DNA from: Jaapia argillacea MUCL 33604 | Lineage: Eukaryota; Basidiomycota; Agaricomycetes; Jaapiales; Jaapiaceae | Direction: 5' to 3' | DNA length: 64,000 nucleotides | NCBI GenBank assembly: GCA_000697665.1 | Contig: KL197714.1 | Coordinates: 1,242,497 to 1,306,496, forward strand | Part shown: positions 1-12,018 of the stretch, piece after piece | How positions within the stretch are numbered: position 1 is the stretch's first letter | How the letters are laid out: every line of letters begins with the position of its first letter | Translations under genes and position numbers: made by a program | Notes under the pieces: generated by a model | The model's input: only the letters and a program-made list of their open reading frames with translations | What the model was told of the DNA's origin: nothing | Databases searched by the model: none

Positions 1-3000
1 AAAAAGGTCTCTGCCTTGGCGTGCTGAACTCGGAAGGAGAGGTACTCATGCCCTTTCCCTTCCGTAGCCTTGCAGTAATCCGCAGAGACAATCAAACATT
101 GCTCAAATTCTGTGGGGTGAATGATTTGAAGTAATCCCAACCATCGTTCGACCTGTTCTCCTTCATATGGAGGGAAAAACGGGAACGGGGGTTGGGGGTG
201 GGGTTTAGCGCGATCGCCCATGATATGAAATATCGAGAACAGGGAAGAGATCCAGCGACCAAGCTGACTGCCTCCGGGCATGGCTCGACAACACTTAAGT
301 ATAAGAGCTTGGAGTTCGACACGTTCCCAACACCAGACGCTGGCGCTCGAGTTTGGGTAGAGCGGATTGGGGTAACTGATGAAAGGGAAAATTAGGACCG
401 TGAGCCTGCCACGTTGATGCGAGGTGAGAAGAATCACGGACGGGATGTCGCCAGGCAATCCTATGACCATGGGGCAGGGTGGGTCCGATAGCTAAAAGAA
501 GCCAGGACCAAGTCCCAGAGCTTGGCCTAAGGGCATCGTATTGACGCTTGAAGTTCGCGGAGAAGTGTTATCGACCAGATCCAATACTTGCGAGACAAGC
601 AAGGCAACGGGATTGTCTCGGACAAGCCGAACATGATGCCCTCGTATTCTATTCTGGAGGAAAAGTAAGGTTAAGGTGTCACCGCGTGTGCATTGCCTCA
701 CTTCATGAAACCTGTTCGTTGGGACGACACTGCTATATCCAGTGCGAATTCTAGAGCAACATCACGGCAGGAAGCGCCTGCAGGCTTCAGGTCAGGTTGG
801 AGTGAGCCTATATGCAAGTAGTGTCAAGTGTACTCACCACTCAGCCAAGGTTTCTTCGTCTCAGATTCGTTGTTGGTGGCTTCGCTGGGGAGTTGAGAGG
901 ACTGAGAAGAGGCAAGTTTGAAGTCTCACAGCTCCGTGTTGACTCCGCATCACACAACGATGGTGCCTTCCCTGCACGGCAATCATATACTCGTGGAACT
1001 CCGCTACCGCCTTTGACGCCGCCCTGCATGGACCCACGTTCACAAATCCTTTTCCGGAGAGCCACGCGCCAAAAATTTCACCGGGCGCTAAATAAGGCGC
1101 TATGTAACACCGGGACCAGAAGATCGTCGCCTTCTCGATTTCAATTTCCAGCTTCCACCGAGGACTGTCCTTGATAATTATCAGTAGGTATTTATCAATG
1201 GTGCAGGTCGACTGGCTGGGGAAAAACGGTCCAACGCCACAGCAGAATCCAGGTTTGGGACCTGGAAGGATATTGACCGGTTGGTCGATTGACACTTGAC
1301 AATCAAGAGGAGATAAAAGTACCCTTTGCCCAAAGGAATCAGGATCATAAACTCTGCGCCTCAAAGAAGGGGAGCAACGGACGGCGTGCGGGTGAACCTT
1401 CCCATGCCCAAGTTTAGTTGATGAATTTGCGGATGAGATCATTGCTGGCCGCGGGAAGGCAGACATTCTGAGCTTACCAGACGAATTCAATGCGTTGACT
1501 TTGGCTGGCCCGGGGCCGAACTTGGCCGACTTCCTGCTGCACGGCAGATCGTCACCCATAAGCATGTTGGGTCGTCGGTTGAATTTCAGTGTCATGGGTA
1601 GCAGACCAACAATCCCCAAGTTTCTTTTCCAGTGGTGTTTGACTCGACCTGAGGATGGAACGTTGCTAGGTTGTCCGACGCTCGGCATGAAATGGGGCAA
1701 CATCGCTGATCGTCATATGTTAACGGGGAAACCTGTGAATACTGTGAATAACCGTTCTGGAGAACGCAAAACGCGAACAGGAGAGAATACCTTTCATCGA
1801 GCGAAGACAGCTTGCTGTACTTGCACTTGAACTGAGCGTCCAAATTTCCTCACTTCATTGCCATTGATGCCTGTGAGTAAGGCGTGGCGTAATGAAGCCC
1901 GGCGATAAGTGGGAAACACGGTGCAAAGGCAAGGTCGATGGCTGGACAGCAGATCTAGCACCACAACTTACTTCGAATTAGCGCTGTGTCAGGGTCACAA
2001 GGCTCAGTGATCAGATTGGTTTCAAGTGACTATGCCAGTAATTCCGGGTGGAGCTCCCATCTGAGATTCTGAATGCCCAAGGGTCGATGGAGCAAGAACG
2101 TTCCCGTTTCTGGCAGTGTGTGGATAACAGCGCGGTGAGGGCGCGGTGCTGGCACTCTGATTTCTCGATGCCCTTGAAACCTGTGTCAAAGTGATCAACT
2201 GCTTTTGAAGACACTCTAAAGCCCAACGAGCATGGGAAGTGGTTGATCGGGAGGAGCTTGTGATGCGGGAGATCTAAGGAGGCTACTCAAATGAAAAGAG
2301 CGTGGCTCCCGATAACAAAAATTGAAGGGTCTCCTTGAGAAATGCACCGAGCCTTTGATAGACATCTTCGAAGGCTTCCAGATGCTTCGGGTCTGTAAGA
2401 TTGTTCCGCGAAGCGGCAAATTCTGCATAAAATTATCAAAGAAGGGTTGTACGTGTATGCGAATAAAGGGCTTACCGTGGTGCATCGCCTCGTACGCTTT
2501 GAAATCGTTCTTAGTACCAGAGGGCTTCTGACTCACCCCGCTCGGCCATGTCCCTTGGCCCACCCTCGCTGATATAGGTCGCGACTGGAAAAATTAACGC
2601 CCTGAAACCCTGGGCGCGGATCGGACTGTTTGATTACATAGGCTGACACGGGGGGAAATTGTCGGTTGGATAGGGCTTCGGAAACCGAGAGAGGAGAGAA
2701 GGTCAGCTCCTTGGAGTACCTGAGGAAAGAAACTAGAAAGTTGAACAGTCAGCAGGCAGGGATGACAGAGCGGAGAAGGACACCAACCCAAAAATGTCAC
2801 AGACACAAATACTGTAATGGTTCTTTGAGTCTTGTCTGCAATGGTGTAGATCTGCATGCCTTCGAGTGTTTCGTATGATCATTGGGGATTGTAATCTACG
2901 TGGGCTCAGTGGTAAGAATGAAGCTATGTCGTGGATGCTCACGATGGTTTGTTACGGGAGATGAGGCAGTAACCCCTTATTTGGGTTTGGGGAGCTCAGA

Positions 3001-3600
3001 CATGCTGGAGGAGTCAAAAGGGAATTTATTGGGCGATTATGCGACATGGAACGAGTGGTTTTATAGGATATACCGAGTGTGAACCAGATACGAGGATCCC
3101 ACGACTTTCGGGCATTAGATGGTGATGGCTGGTCGATATTTCTGCTACCATTAAATTTTCCCGTGGTTGGAGATGCGGAAAGCATCACGTAGTATCCTGA
3201 GAACTGTTTTGAGACAGCCTGCGGCTTGAGAATCGCGAGAAATGACCGTCGTTGTCGTCGTGTGTCATGGAGCAGCAGGCGAAGTGGAAACGTACCGTAA
3301 CGCGTAACGGATCAATTCATGTGGGGCCGTCAACTTTCTCGAGTCCATTCACCGAGCCCGTGTCTTCGATATCCGACTGTCCTCCTTCAGGTTCTTTACA
3401 TATCACCATCAACGTGAATACTTTCTGCCTCTGGACACACATTCAGCAGGCAAACTTTCTAACCGCACTCAGGCTCTCATCGAGAGGCCGTAATGTTACG
3501 ATCCTCCGGGTTTGCCAATACAGGACAGTGGGTTAAAGCAGACAATATTCGGCTAAAAGCATGCTCGATGCTCTCTGAAGCAGTTTTCTAATCTCCCAGC
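1..3600. other. Stretch without a recognisable gene
   Basis: I see no convincing exon chain here. The longest open frame is about 280 codons on the minus strand (861-1703), with no motif I recognise. Opposite it on plus, roughly 1400-1720, a frame reads with acidic, protein-like composition (Asp-Glu-Phe-Ala-Asp-Glu and so on), but a stop lies just upstream and no splice-linked exons are evident. It could be a gene relic or chance. Confidence 0.4.
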
Positions 3601-3662
3601 GACTTTATTTCAGTTTATATTGGACGGTCGTCGACGCAGCAAAATTACACCTGATTCTCATA

Positions 3663-4808
3663 CTAGGGGTTGACTGCCGAGAGTCCTCCATCAAGGACGA
3701 TCACTTGTCCCATAATGAATCCTCCAGCAGCAAGGGCCAACACTGTCAATGTGAGTTCTTCTTCTCTAGAAAATCCCGTTCTTAGTTAGATATAGGATTT
3801 GAGTCATTAGTCAACACACCTGCCAGCCCTTTTGACAGGAAAGGGAGAGAGGATACCTATCGGGGCCGTCTCACTCTTCACGAGGAGTTCTTCTGCAGGT
3901 CCGGTCATCTCAGATTGGAAATACCCTGGTGCGATAGCATTGACTCGTATCGGGATTCCTTGTCGAGCAAACTCCGTCGACATCGATTGCGTGAGGTGAC
4001 TGAGAGCCGCTTTCGTTGCCGCATACGCAAGCTGTCGGAATGGTTGGATGAGCGTCCGGTCATACTGCGGTCCCTTCATCTGGACTTACTCGATTCCAAG
4101 AAAGCTTAATGTACGCCATGGCACTTGAGATATTGATCACACTTGACGTCTCTCCTGTTCCTAGGTCCCTGGCGCCGGCCTCCAATAAGCCAAGAAAAGC
4201 GCTCGTTACGAAGAACGGGGCTGCGACATTAAGGGCAAATACGTCCTTCCAGCCCTCGAAGCTTTGATCGTCGAGGAGAGCACTGCCGAAAGTTTCGTTG
4301 TCGACTCGCTCTGGAGCGGATTGGTCCACGATGAATGAAGAGATTGGACCTTTACCCCCAGCACTCCAACCTTCATTTCAGCATGGTATAGATGTATTTC
4401 CACCGATCACACTTACTTGTTGACGAGGATGTGAAGCTTCCCATCCTCATTCTTGATTGTCTTGACAGCATCCTTGATGGTCGTTTTGTTCGTCACGTCC
4501 ATGGGTAACCTATCAACAACCATCAGTAGGCAAGAATGGCACGGCGATAGCACGGCACTGACGGAATCAAAGTTAGCCCCTGCTGGGCTTGTTCCACAGA
4601 GACTTTGTCGAGCACATCAGTCCTTCGTCCTGAGATGTATACCTTCGCTCCGTTCGCCGCCAAACCTCTCGCGATCTTCAAACCTCTATCCAGACGCCAG
4701 GGTTAAGCATCATCTCGGCGAGTTCAATTTTTGCACTCACATTCCGGTTCCTCCGCCAGTCACAAGGGCTACTCGTCCAGTCAAATCGGCAATCTGTTTA
4801 AATGACAT
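3663..4808 (-). CDS. Short-chain dehydrogenase/reductase (SDR), multi-exon
   Basis: A classical SDR, an NAD(P)(H)-dependent oxidoreductase with a Rossmann fold; the substrate cannot be told. The ATG at 4808 opens MSFKQIADLTGRVALVTGGGTG, whose last part carries the glycine-rich TGxxxGxG cofactor motif split by an intron. An LVNNAG motif is rebuilt across the intron near 4340-4420. The catalytic YxxxK is seen as YAATK (about 4022-4036), preceded by a Ser-containing NISSAMA strand. The end is the family-typical GQVIVLDGG, with the stop at 3663. It needs several short introns. A TATAAA lies near 4862-4867, upstream of the start. The neighbour CYS3 is on the same strand further upstream. The length of roughly 280-300 residues fits the family. 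I am confident of the family; the exact exon edges are approximate. Confidence 0.85.
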
Positions 4809-5331
4809 TGTACTGGTGTTAAGGCTTGAGGTTGATGTTCACCATCGTCACTTACCTGGGCCTTTATAGGTTCACTACCAATGGCATACACACTCGGCTC
4901 AACTTGATCTCAGAGATCATATCCCGAGCACCCGGGATATTGCTGGGCGCGTGAAGGTAAGAGAACCATCAATCATAGCCCGACATTTGGGAGATTGCTC
5001 ATCTTACAGCGGCGCGGTATTGGGTGGGATAGTGGTCTCGAGGTAAAGCTACATCAATAATTCCCCGTAGGATGACGATTCGTCATCATCCATCAGGGCG
5101 GCATATGGTTACAAACCAACTCGCCTGTGAATCATTCCCCTCGCTCACGGGTTCGCGGATGGTGGCTGGCAATATCACACACATTCTGCAGTTGGCGATC
5201 CTACGACATTCAGCCTGAGTCATCGATCATGGTCAAAGTCTATTGCAGAGCAAGCTCATCAACAGGTACGTTCTATTACAGTATTAACAAAAGTCTTGTC
5301 TTGTCCTTTCCAAACTCCATTCCAAAATAAA

Positions 5332-6897
5332 TTAAAGATCTTTGCCCACCGCGATCTCCAAAGCCTGCTCGACATCCGCCACCAAATCCTCCAATTCCTC
5401 AACACCCACCGACAACCGAATGAGATTCTCGCCGATGCCCAATGCCGCTCTCTCCGCCTCGGGTATGCTTCCGTGTGTCATTTGGGCTGGTAACTCCGCC
5501 AAACTCTCAACGCCACCCAACGACTCTGCTAATGTGAACAACCGGGTGGACGTCAAGAACTTCTCAGCCTCCACCGCTCCGCCCTTGATTCTAAACGAGA
5601 TCATGCCACCATACGGGAATCCGCCACTCTCCGACTCATCTTCAGTAGATTGGAGGGAGTCGATGAATTTGCGGGCGTGAGGTGATAGTGAGCGATAAGC
5701 CAATTCGTTTCGGGGATGTGAAGTGAGACCGGGGTATATGACCTCCTCGACGTATGGAGACTTCTGAAGGGCTTGAGCAACTGCTAGTGCGTTCACCCCA
5801 TGCGCCTTCATTCGTAAATGTAACGTCTTGGCTCCTCGTTGCGCCAACCAAGAGTCGTAGGCACTAGGGACAGCTCCGATGGCGTTCTGCAAGAATTTGA
5901 CGTTTTCGAATACGGTGATATTGTGTTCCGGAAAGATGAGGGCGCCCATTACGACGTCGGAGTGGCCATTGATGTACTTTGTCAAACTGTGCATGACGAT
6001 ATCGGCGCCGAGGAGTAGCGGGGAGGAGTAGAAAGGAGATAAGAAGGTGTTGTCTACCAGAACTAAGGGGTTCGAGGGGTGGCTTCGAGCTAAGGATGAG
6101 ATACGCGAGATATCTATGAGGCGAAGCGTCGGATTTGTGGGGGATTCTATCCAAATAAGCTGGAAATTCGTTAGCTTGCGAATGTTTGCCCGTAGATGCA
6201 AGGGGATGGCTCACCTTTGTATTTGGTCTAATGCTGGCCAGAATAGTCTCATCATCGGCAGTTTCAAGGTCGAGGAAAGTCGTTTCTAATCCTTGATTCG
6301 CCTCTGCAACTCTCCTCATGTACCGGAAGGTGCCACCATAGACATCGTTGACGCTGACGATGTGAGAATTGGGTCCGAGAGACTGCAACACAGTTGCGGT
6401 CGTCGCAGATCCAGAAGCGAAGGCTAAGGCATAGGCACCTCCAGATTCCAGGGAAGCAAGGGTTTGCTCGAGGGCGTCTCGGTTGGGATTGCCCGATCGC
6501 GAGTACTCATAACCCTGAAATAAGATTAGTCTGCTGATTCGAGGAAATGATAGGTTGCAAGGGGGAGCGGAGCAGAAGATAATCGATGGTTCCAACCCTG
6601 GACCATCACTGCTTTAAGAATTTGGTGACCAATCACATCTCTTCATCGAAAACCTCGTCCCGAAACGCTCCATGACACCAAGATCATTGTCAAGAGGCCC
6701 ACCTTGTGTTTTCCAATACCGTCTTGCTTGTACGTTGTACTCAACGAGATGGCTGGGATGACTGCTCCTGTCTCAGGATTCGGGTCTGAGCCTACATGGA
6801 TGGCACGAGTGCCGAAGCCGTCTGTTTGGGGTTTTTTGATTCCGTTTTGGCCGTTGGTGTGAGCGGCAGAGTCTCCGTTGATAAGAGCAGGAGACAT
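5332..6897 (-). CDS. CYS3: Cystathionine gamma-lyase (PLP-dependent Cys/Met metabolism enzyme)
   Basis: Cleaves cystathionine to cysteine, 2-oxobutyrate and ammonia in reverse transsulfuration, in the cytosol. Three exons fit: 6897-6703, 6514-6215 and 6159-5332. They total 1323 nt (440 residues) and stay in frame with GT-AG introns of 188 and 55 nt. Visible features are GTRAIHVG near the N-terminus, the YEYSRSGNPNRDALE substrate/PLP region, ALAFASGSATT, DVYGGTFRY, IESPTNPTLR, VDNTF and the PLP-lysine region SLTKYINGHSDVVMG. The C-terminal half has SLGGVESLAELPAQMTH and ends LIRLSVGVEELEDL. Cystathionine gamma-synthase and O-acetylhomoserine sulfhydrylase share the fold. The close match of length and motifs to fungal Cys3 makes gamma-lyase the best call. 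The start lies about 2 kb upstream of the SDR start on the same strand; there is no sign of a functional link. Confidence 0.92.
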
Positions 6898-9800
6898 AGC
6901 GGCAAAAGGAGGGGAAAGGTGAGAGTTAGAGAAAGCAGAAATTCGGAATGTCTCTTACCTCTTTATACGCGAGTGACATCTGGCGACAACATGACGAATC
7001 CGACGCTTCTTGGACAGCGTCGGCTTACAAATCTGGCCAACCACCTTTTTAGTACAGTCAGCTTCAGCTCATCTCTGCCTCGACCCATCGTGGTGTCGCA
7101 ATCAGTCCAACAGTCAGCAGGAAGCGCTCAATTATTTGGCTTTTGCCTTCGGGCACGTCCTCAGAACTGCCTTTCTGGTAGACCTAGCCGACGAATCCCC
7201 AAAACCTGGTTATTCATCCACCGGAACTTCGCCGCTCAGCTGATGACGGAGCTCCCTCGAACGGCCTCATGTGCGAACTTGGCCCTGTTCAGTATAACAT
7301 TGCCGGGATGTTACTCGGTCAAGTCAATTCACTCACCAGGCAAAAAGGACTTCTCACTCCTCTAAAACGTGTCCCATTACGCTTGAGCTCTCAGCGATGC
7401 CGTTTCTCTGAGCTCATATGATGCTCGGGCGGCTCTTGCGTCGGAAATGGAAGTGGGTGGGTGTCTGGGGTGGCAGATTTTGTACTGTATGGGGAATGTT
7501 TGAAAGCTCCCCGCATTGGAAACGGGGCGTCTCTTGTTGAACCACGTGGCGTTCGGTCAGGATCTGTTCCCACAAGATGGCACAATCCTATGTGAACTTT
7601 GCAGCTTTGAAGGCGCAACTTGACACCATCGACGAACAAGATTGCTCTTCGGAAACCTACATAAAGATATTTACCAGGTTTCTCCACAAATATCTCTCAT
7701 CGTCTTCCGCCACACAGTCCCGTGCTGCAAGGGCGATTCCGAGCTAGGTTTTGAGGTTCCGGTGAGTCGCTGCATGCAGGTTTTGGCCAGTATCGAAACT
7801 CACTTGGGTTTAATGATTGGGTTCAGGAGACGAAGCTACTTGACCATACCCATGCCTCTGCTTGAGCGTCATCTTCGCAACGCTTGACTCGTTTGTCCGT
7901 GATCCCAACATCAGACTCCCAACCGCAGGTTCGCAAATTCAATGTCAGACTCACCCTTAGGCTCTCGCGATGACTTCTGTCTTCGGAAACCTTAAGATAA
8001 TTTTCGCCTCACGTCTAATTATCCGACGCGTTCTTAATGGGTTCGGCCAAAGTCAAAGTGGTCGATCCGACCTTCGTACCATCCATTCTGTCTTTGGCCA
8101 GAGGGATTTGTGCCATGCATACCCACATTCACCACAAGTATTCTTGATCAGACTCTCAACGTCAAACGGCTCCGAGCAAATTCAGAACGGTAAAAGGTAA
8201 AATCCGTCCTTCGTACCTCCACGTCGTAATCTCATCTCAGTCTTTGGCCAGAGGGATTTGTGCCATACCCATACCCACATTCACCACCAGCGTTCTTGAT
8301 CAGAGTCTCCCCAGCGCCAAACGGTTCCGGCCAGGGGTGAAACTGTAAATCCATCCTTCGTACCTTCGCGCCACGCTTAACCTCGCCTCTTTCTTTGGTC
8401 AGAGGGATTTGTGCCATACCCGCATTCGCCACCAGTGTTCTTGATTGGAGTCTACCCACCGCTAAACGGCTCCGGAGAAGAAAAAAACCGTAAGTCCATC
8501 GTTCGTGTCTTCGGACCACACTTAACCTCGCCTCTTTCTTTGGTCAGAGGGATTTGTGCCGTACCTACATTCGCCACCAATGTTCTTGATCGAAGCCTCC
8601 CCATCGCCAAACGGCGCCGGAGAAGAAAACCGTAAATCCATCCTTCGTGTCTTCAAACCACACTTAACCTCGTCTCTCTTTCTTTGGTCAGAGGGATTTG
8701 TGCCATACCCATATTCACCCAGCATCCATCGGCTCCGGGCGGGTTCAAAACGGTAAATCTATCCTTCGCACCATCATCCCACCTCTGTCATCGCTGGAGG
8801 GATTTATGCTATACCCACACCCCCCACAAGTGTTCTTGATCGGACTCTCCTCAACACCAAATGACTTCGGAAACATGCAAAACGGTAAAATCATCCTTCG
8901 CATCTTCGCAACATAATCTCACCTTTGTCATTACCAGAGGGATTTGCGTCGTGTCCACAATTACCACGCTCGTTCCTGATCGGACTTTCCACCGCCCAAG
9001 AGGTATCCCAGATTGACAACGGTGAGACTCGCCCTGAGCAGCTTCTCATAGGTTCCTGGATACCAAGGAAGCTCAAGTTGAGGAAGAGACATTTGCGGCC
9101 GGATCACGTGACTCGCGTACCGTGTCTGGTTGGACGGGCGCACTTTGGATGCCACCAGAAACTGGGTCCAGTCGAACACAGAAGCGCGCCCTTGGACAAG
9201 TGACTGATGTATTTGGAGGCGACTTCCCGATTACAGTTACGTCGCGTCTACGAGCAGGAATAACACGCTTCGGAATCAGATACCTGGGATCCTGTTCCGC
9301 CGCCAGTCTCACCACCAATTGCACAACCTAGAGACACAAGTCATCCATTGGAGATTCGGCGACGGGGTGGGGAGGAACATCGTTCTGGTAGTAGGTGGGA
9401 AGTGGGAAGGGTCGATAATGTCGGTGAGTAATATCTGGATGTGAGGCATGTGAAATGATTCGATGATGTATGGTGCTTGTTTCATAGTTCTTGGCGGGCG
9501 ATACAGGCCTCCCAAGTCGCTTGTGGAGCACTGGCTGGGGAAACGACAGACGACAGGCATGGCTGGTCTCGAACCTCCGCAGTTCTGCCATACGACGCTG
9601 CCAGCGCAGGCGTCGACGGAGGGTATGGGAGCCTGCGAAGGTTGTTTGATCAGTTAGGTGGTCTTTGGCGTCGCAATCAGGCATGCACTTGTCCTTCAAC
9701 CCCATCACCCAACATGACCCTCTTTCACCACAGGACCAGCTCTGACCGTCGTTCAAGTCGAAAGTGTGGATTCACTCACCCGTCGAACCAAGTCATCAAC

Positions 9801-12018
9801 AGATTGTACCACACCCTGCCTTGCTGTGCATTTCGCCATCACCGGTGACCTCGCACCAGACCATTGGATAGGAGGCGAGGAGGGGCACGGTTAGCCAGAC
9901 ACGATCCATCGTATTAACGATTGTCCATTGGACAAACGGACGGACCTACCATAACGGATCCGAAATCCGTTTCCCCGACTCGCGCCATCCTGCCACCATC
10001 CTCGCCCCATCGACTTCGCAATATCGGTTGCCCAGAGGACCCTTGATGTACGCAGGCAACTCCCTTCAGTCCCATCACTCACCTTTCATTGTTCCCCCTT
10101 CTTTTCATTTCGACTAACGAGTCGGTCCGCGAAGCCTAACCAACCTGCGCAGTGACTCTGACAGAACTAAGGAAGAAGTACAGAGCCTCTCTCGGCCATC
10201 ATCGTGAAACAGTTCAGAAGCAGGTGTGTCTGGGGTGGACAGTGGGTCATGTGGACGGGGTATGCACTCGGTCGAATTCCAAATCATAGATAAGAAGTGT
10301 TGGTGAAGTTGTGGTTTGATGATTGACTCCAGGGACGAGATCGCTTTATTGCACGTTTGCTTGACCGAAACTCTAATTTTTCTTGGTTGCCTCGAGGCTT
10401 CAGGCCTCTTGAAGGATCTGCGGCCCTGGGCAAGGCGAACTCGGTTCGCCCACTGTGGTGGCATGGGCTTGGGGTGTGAAGGTGGGTTTGTTTTTTTTGC
10501 TATACGCCAACTGGTTATCCATTCATCCGGGATATCCATCGATATCGATTCATTCACAGGTTTACCGTCCACCACTACGGTAGCTCGAGGAGAGAGTTTT
10601 TAGCTCGAGGGAACATAAGGCCAAGAATACGACGCCAGGAACGCCGTCCCAGAATCAACAACCCCGTTTACTCAGCGCGATCTTTGGACAGAATAGGATA
10701 CGACGCAAATGGTGGCAGAGTTGCCACATCCATTCTTGTTCGTTCTTCGAACTCCAACGCGCATGTGTTTTGGCGGGAAATGAAGAACTTCGGGATGACG
10801 AATGCGTATTCGGAAATGATGGAGTGATCCGCTGAAGATCTAAAGTTGGGAGATGGGATCTCATGGGCCCCTTATCGCGGGAGTCGTGCGCGCGCCGCGG
10901 GTGGGCGTTGCGGAGGATGGGGGTGAGTGTTCTGACTGACAGCGGCGCTCTTCCTTGCCATGCCTTCCGAGGTCAATACCCATTCCGTCTCAATATCACC
11001 TCGACGACCATAAACAATGATGGAAATTTTTGCTCGTACGACCTCGAAGCCCACGAGCACGATGGCACAAGTGACCGAAGAAAGCCGAACCGGGGGTATG
11101 GGCCCGACTGGGTCTTCCAGAGGTGCTGTTTCGGCATTGCATCGGGCGTTGTTGCCATCCCTGAAACCTTGCGTTCTCCTGTCGATGGGATATCCAAATT
11201 GTAGGTGGGCTGTATCGATCTCAAGGAATCCATTCGGAAGCCGTTACGCTCAACCGTCGTATCGTCCCGAAGCTGTGGACGTGACGACCCGAGAAAGTAC
11301 TAGCTAAGTTCTTGTTGCAGGAGTGTTGGAAGTATGATTGACGTCCTCTGTGATGGAATTGCGAGGCAATGTTCTGCGCCCTCGCGTGATTGCGGGTCGG
11401 TGAATGGACTTGGGTTGTGGTTCAAGCTTGAAGCTGGTGCGGAAAGTGGGGCCGGCTTTTCAAGTGTAAATCAGGAATTCGGTATAGAATACATCCGAGC
11501 TCTGATGGAGACTATTTCGGGAAGTGTGCGTGACTGAATGGAGCACGAGGGTAGCGAAAAAGACCGAACTCATGACGGCCAAGTGATAGTGTCATTTGGC
11601 GTGGTTGTGTACTGAACGCCAGCGCTTGGTTGTGACTATTTTGCAAGGATTTGTGGAGAAGTTCTGGTGGTGTTACAGCAGGCGGTGAGTAGGAAGTGTG
11701 CCTGAGAGCATCGGGGGATCTAGAATGTGCCAGGAACGGGTTGATGGAGCAGAAGGAGTGCCGGATAAGGGAAGAGTGAAGATAAGGGTGCTCGCCCTCA
11801 TTGGATGATAAGGATTTCGCTATCTCCTCTATCTGTGAGAGTTTGACTTGGCATATCCACAGCATCGACAAATGTCAGCATCTAGAGACAGCGTGGAAAG
11901 TTTACCAGGCCCTTTATCAGTCGCAGCTTCCGAGCCTTCTTTCCCTCCTTCTTTCAGTACACTCCAAGTGTCTCTCCCTACCCCTACAATACGCCTCGTT
12001 GCGTTTTAACTCGGCGTC
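6898..12018. other. 5.1-kb gene-poor interval
   Basis: No exon chain with recognisable domains was found on either strand. The interval contains the minisatellite at about 8030-9040, described separately. Medium open frames, such as minus 10114-10575 and minus 9328-9756, have no motif I recognise, and their starts are not ATG or are unsupported. The last few hundred bases must include the promoter of the ammonium transporter. Confidence 0.5.
8030..9040. repeat. Minisatellite: about 7 tandem units of roughly 145 bp
   Basis: A shared anchor, agagggatttgtgcc or a close variant, starts at 8100, 8250, 8401, 8546, 8690, 8796 and 8936. The spacings are 150, 151, 145, 144, 106 and 140 bp. Between anchors each unit keeps blocks such as ttcttgatc, ccaaacggctccgg, ccgtaaatccatccttcg and ctttggtc. 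The central units (8250-8690) are most alike and the outer ones are degenerate. The unit at 8690 lacks about 40 bp of the middle. A degenerate partial unit precedes 8100. Unit lengths are mostly not multiples of three, so open frames that run through it on both strands are probably not coding. Confidence 0.9.

Noticed and set aside
4850-4920. A possible extra first exon of the SDR using a gtaagtg donor near 4855
   Set aside because: The frames upstream stop early, and a TATAAA sits there, so the ATG at 4808 is the better start.
8232-8756. Open frames running through the minisatellite on both strands
   Set aside because: Unit lengths (150, 151, 145, 144) shift the frame between units, and no motif or splice support exists; they are a by-product of the repeat.
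9558-9600. GGTTCGAGACC on minus resembling a tRNA B box
   Set aside because: The flanking bases do not form a T stem, and no A box lies at the right distance.
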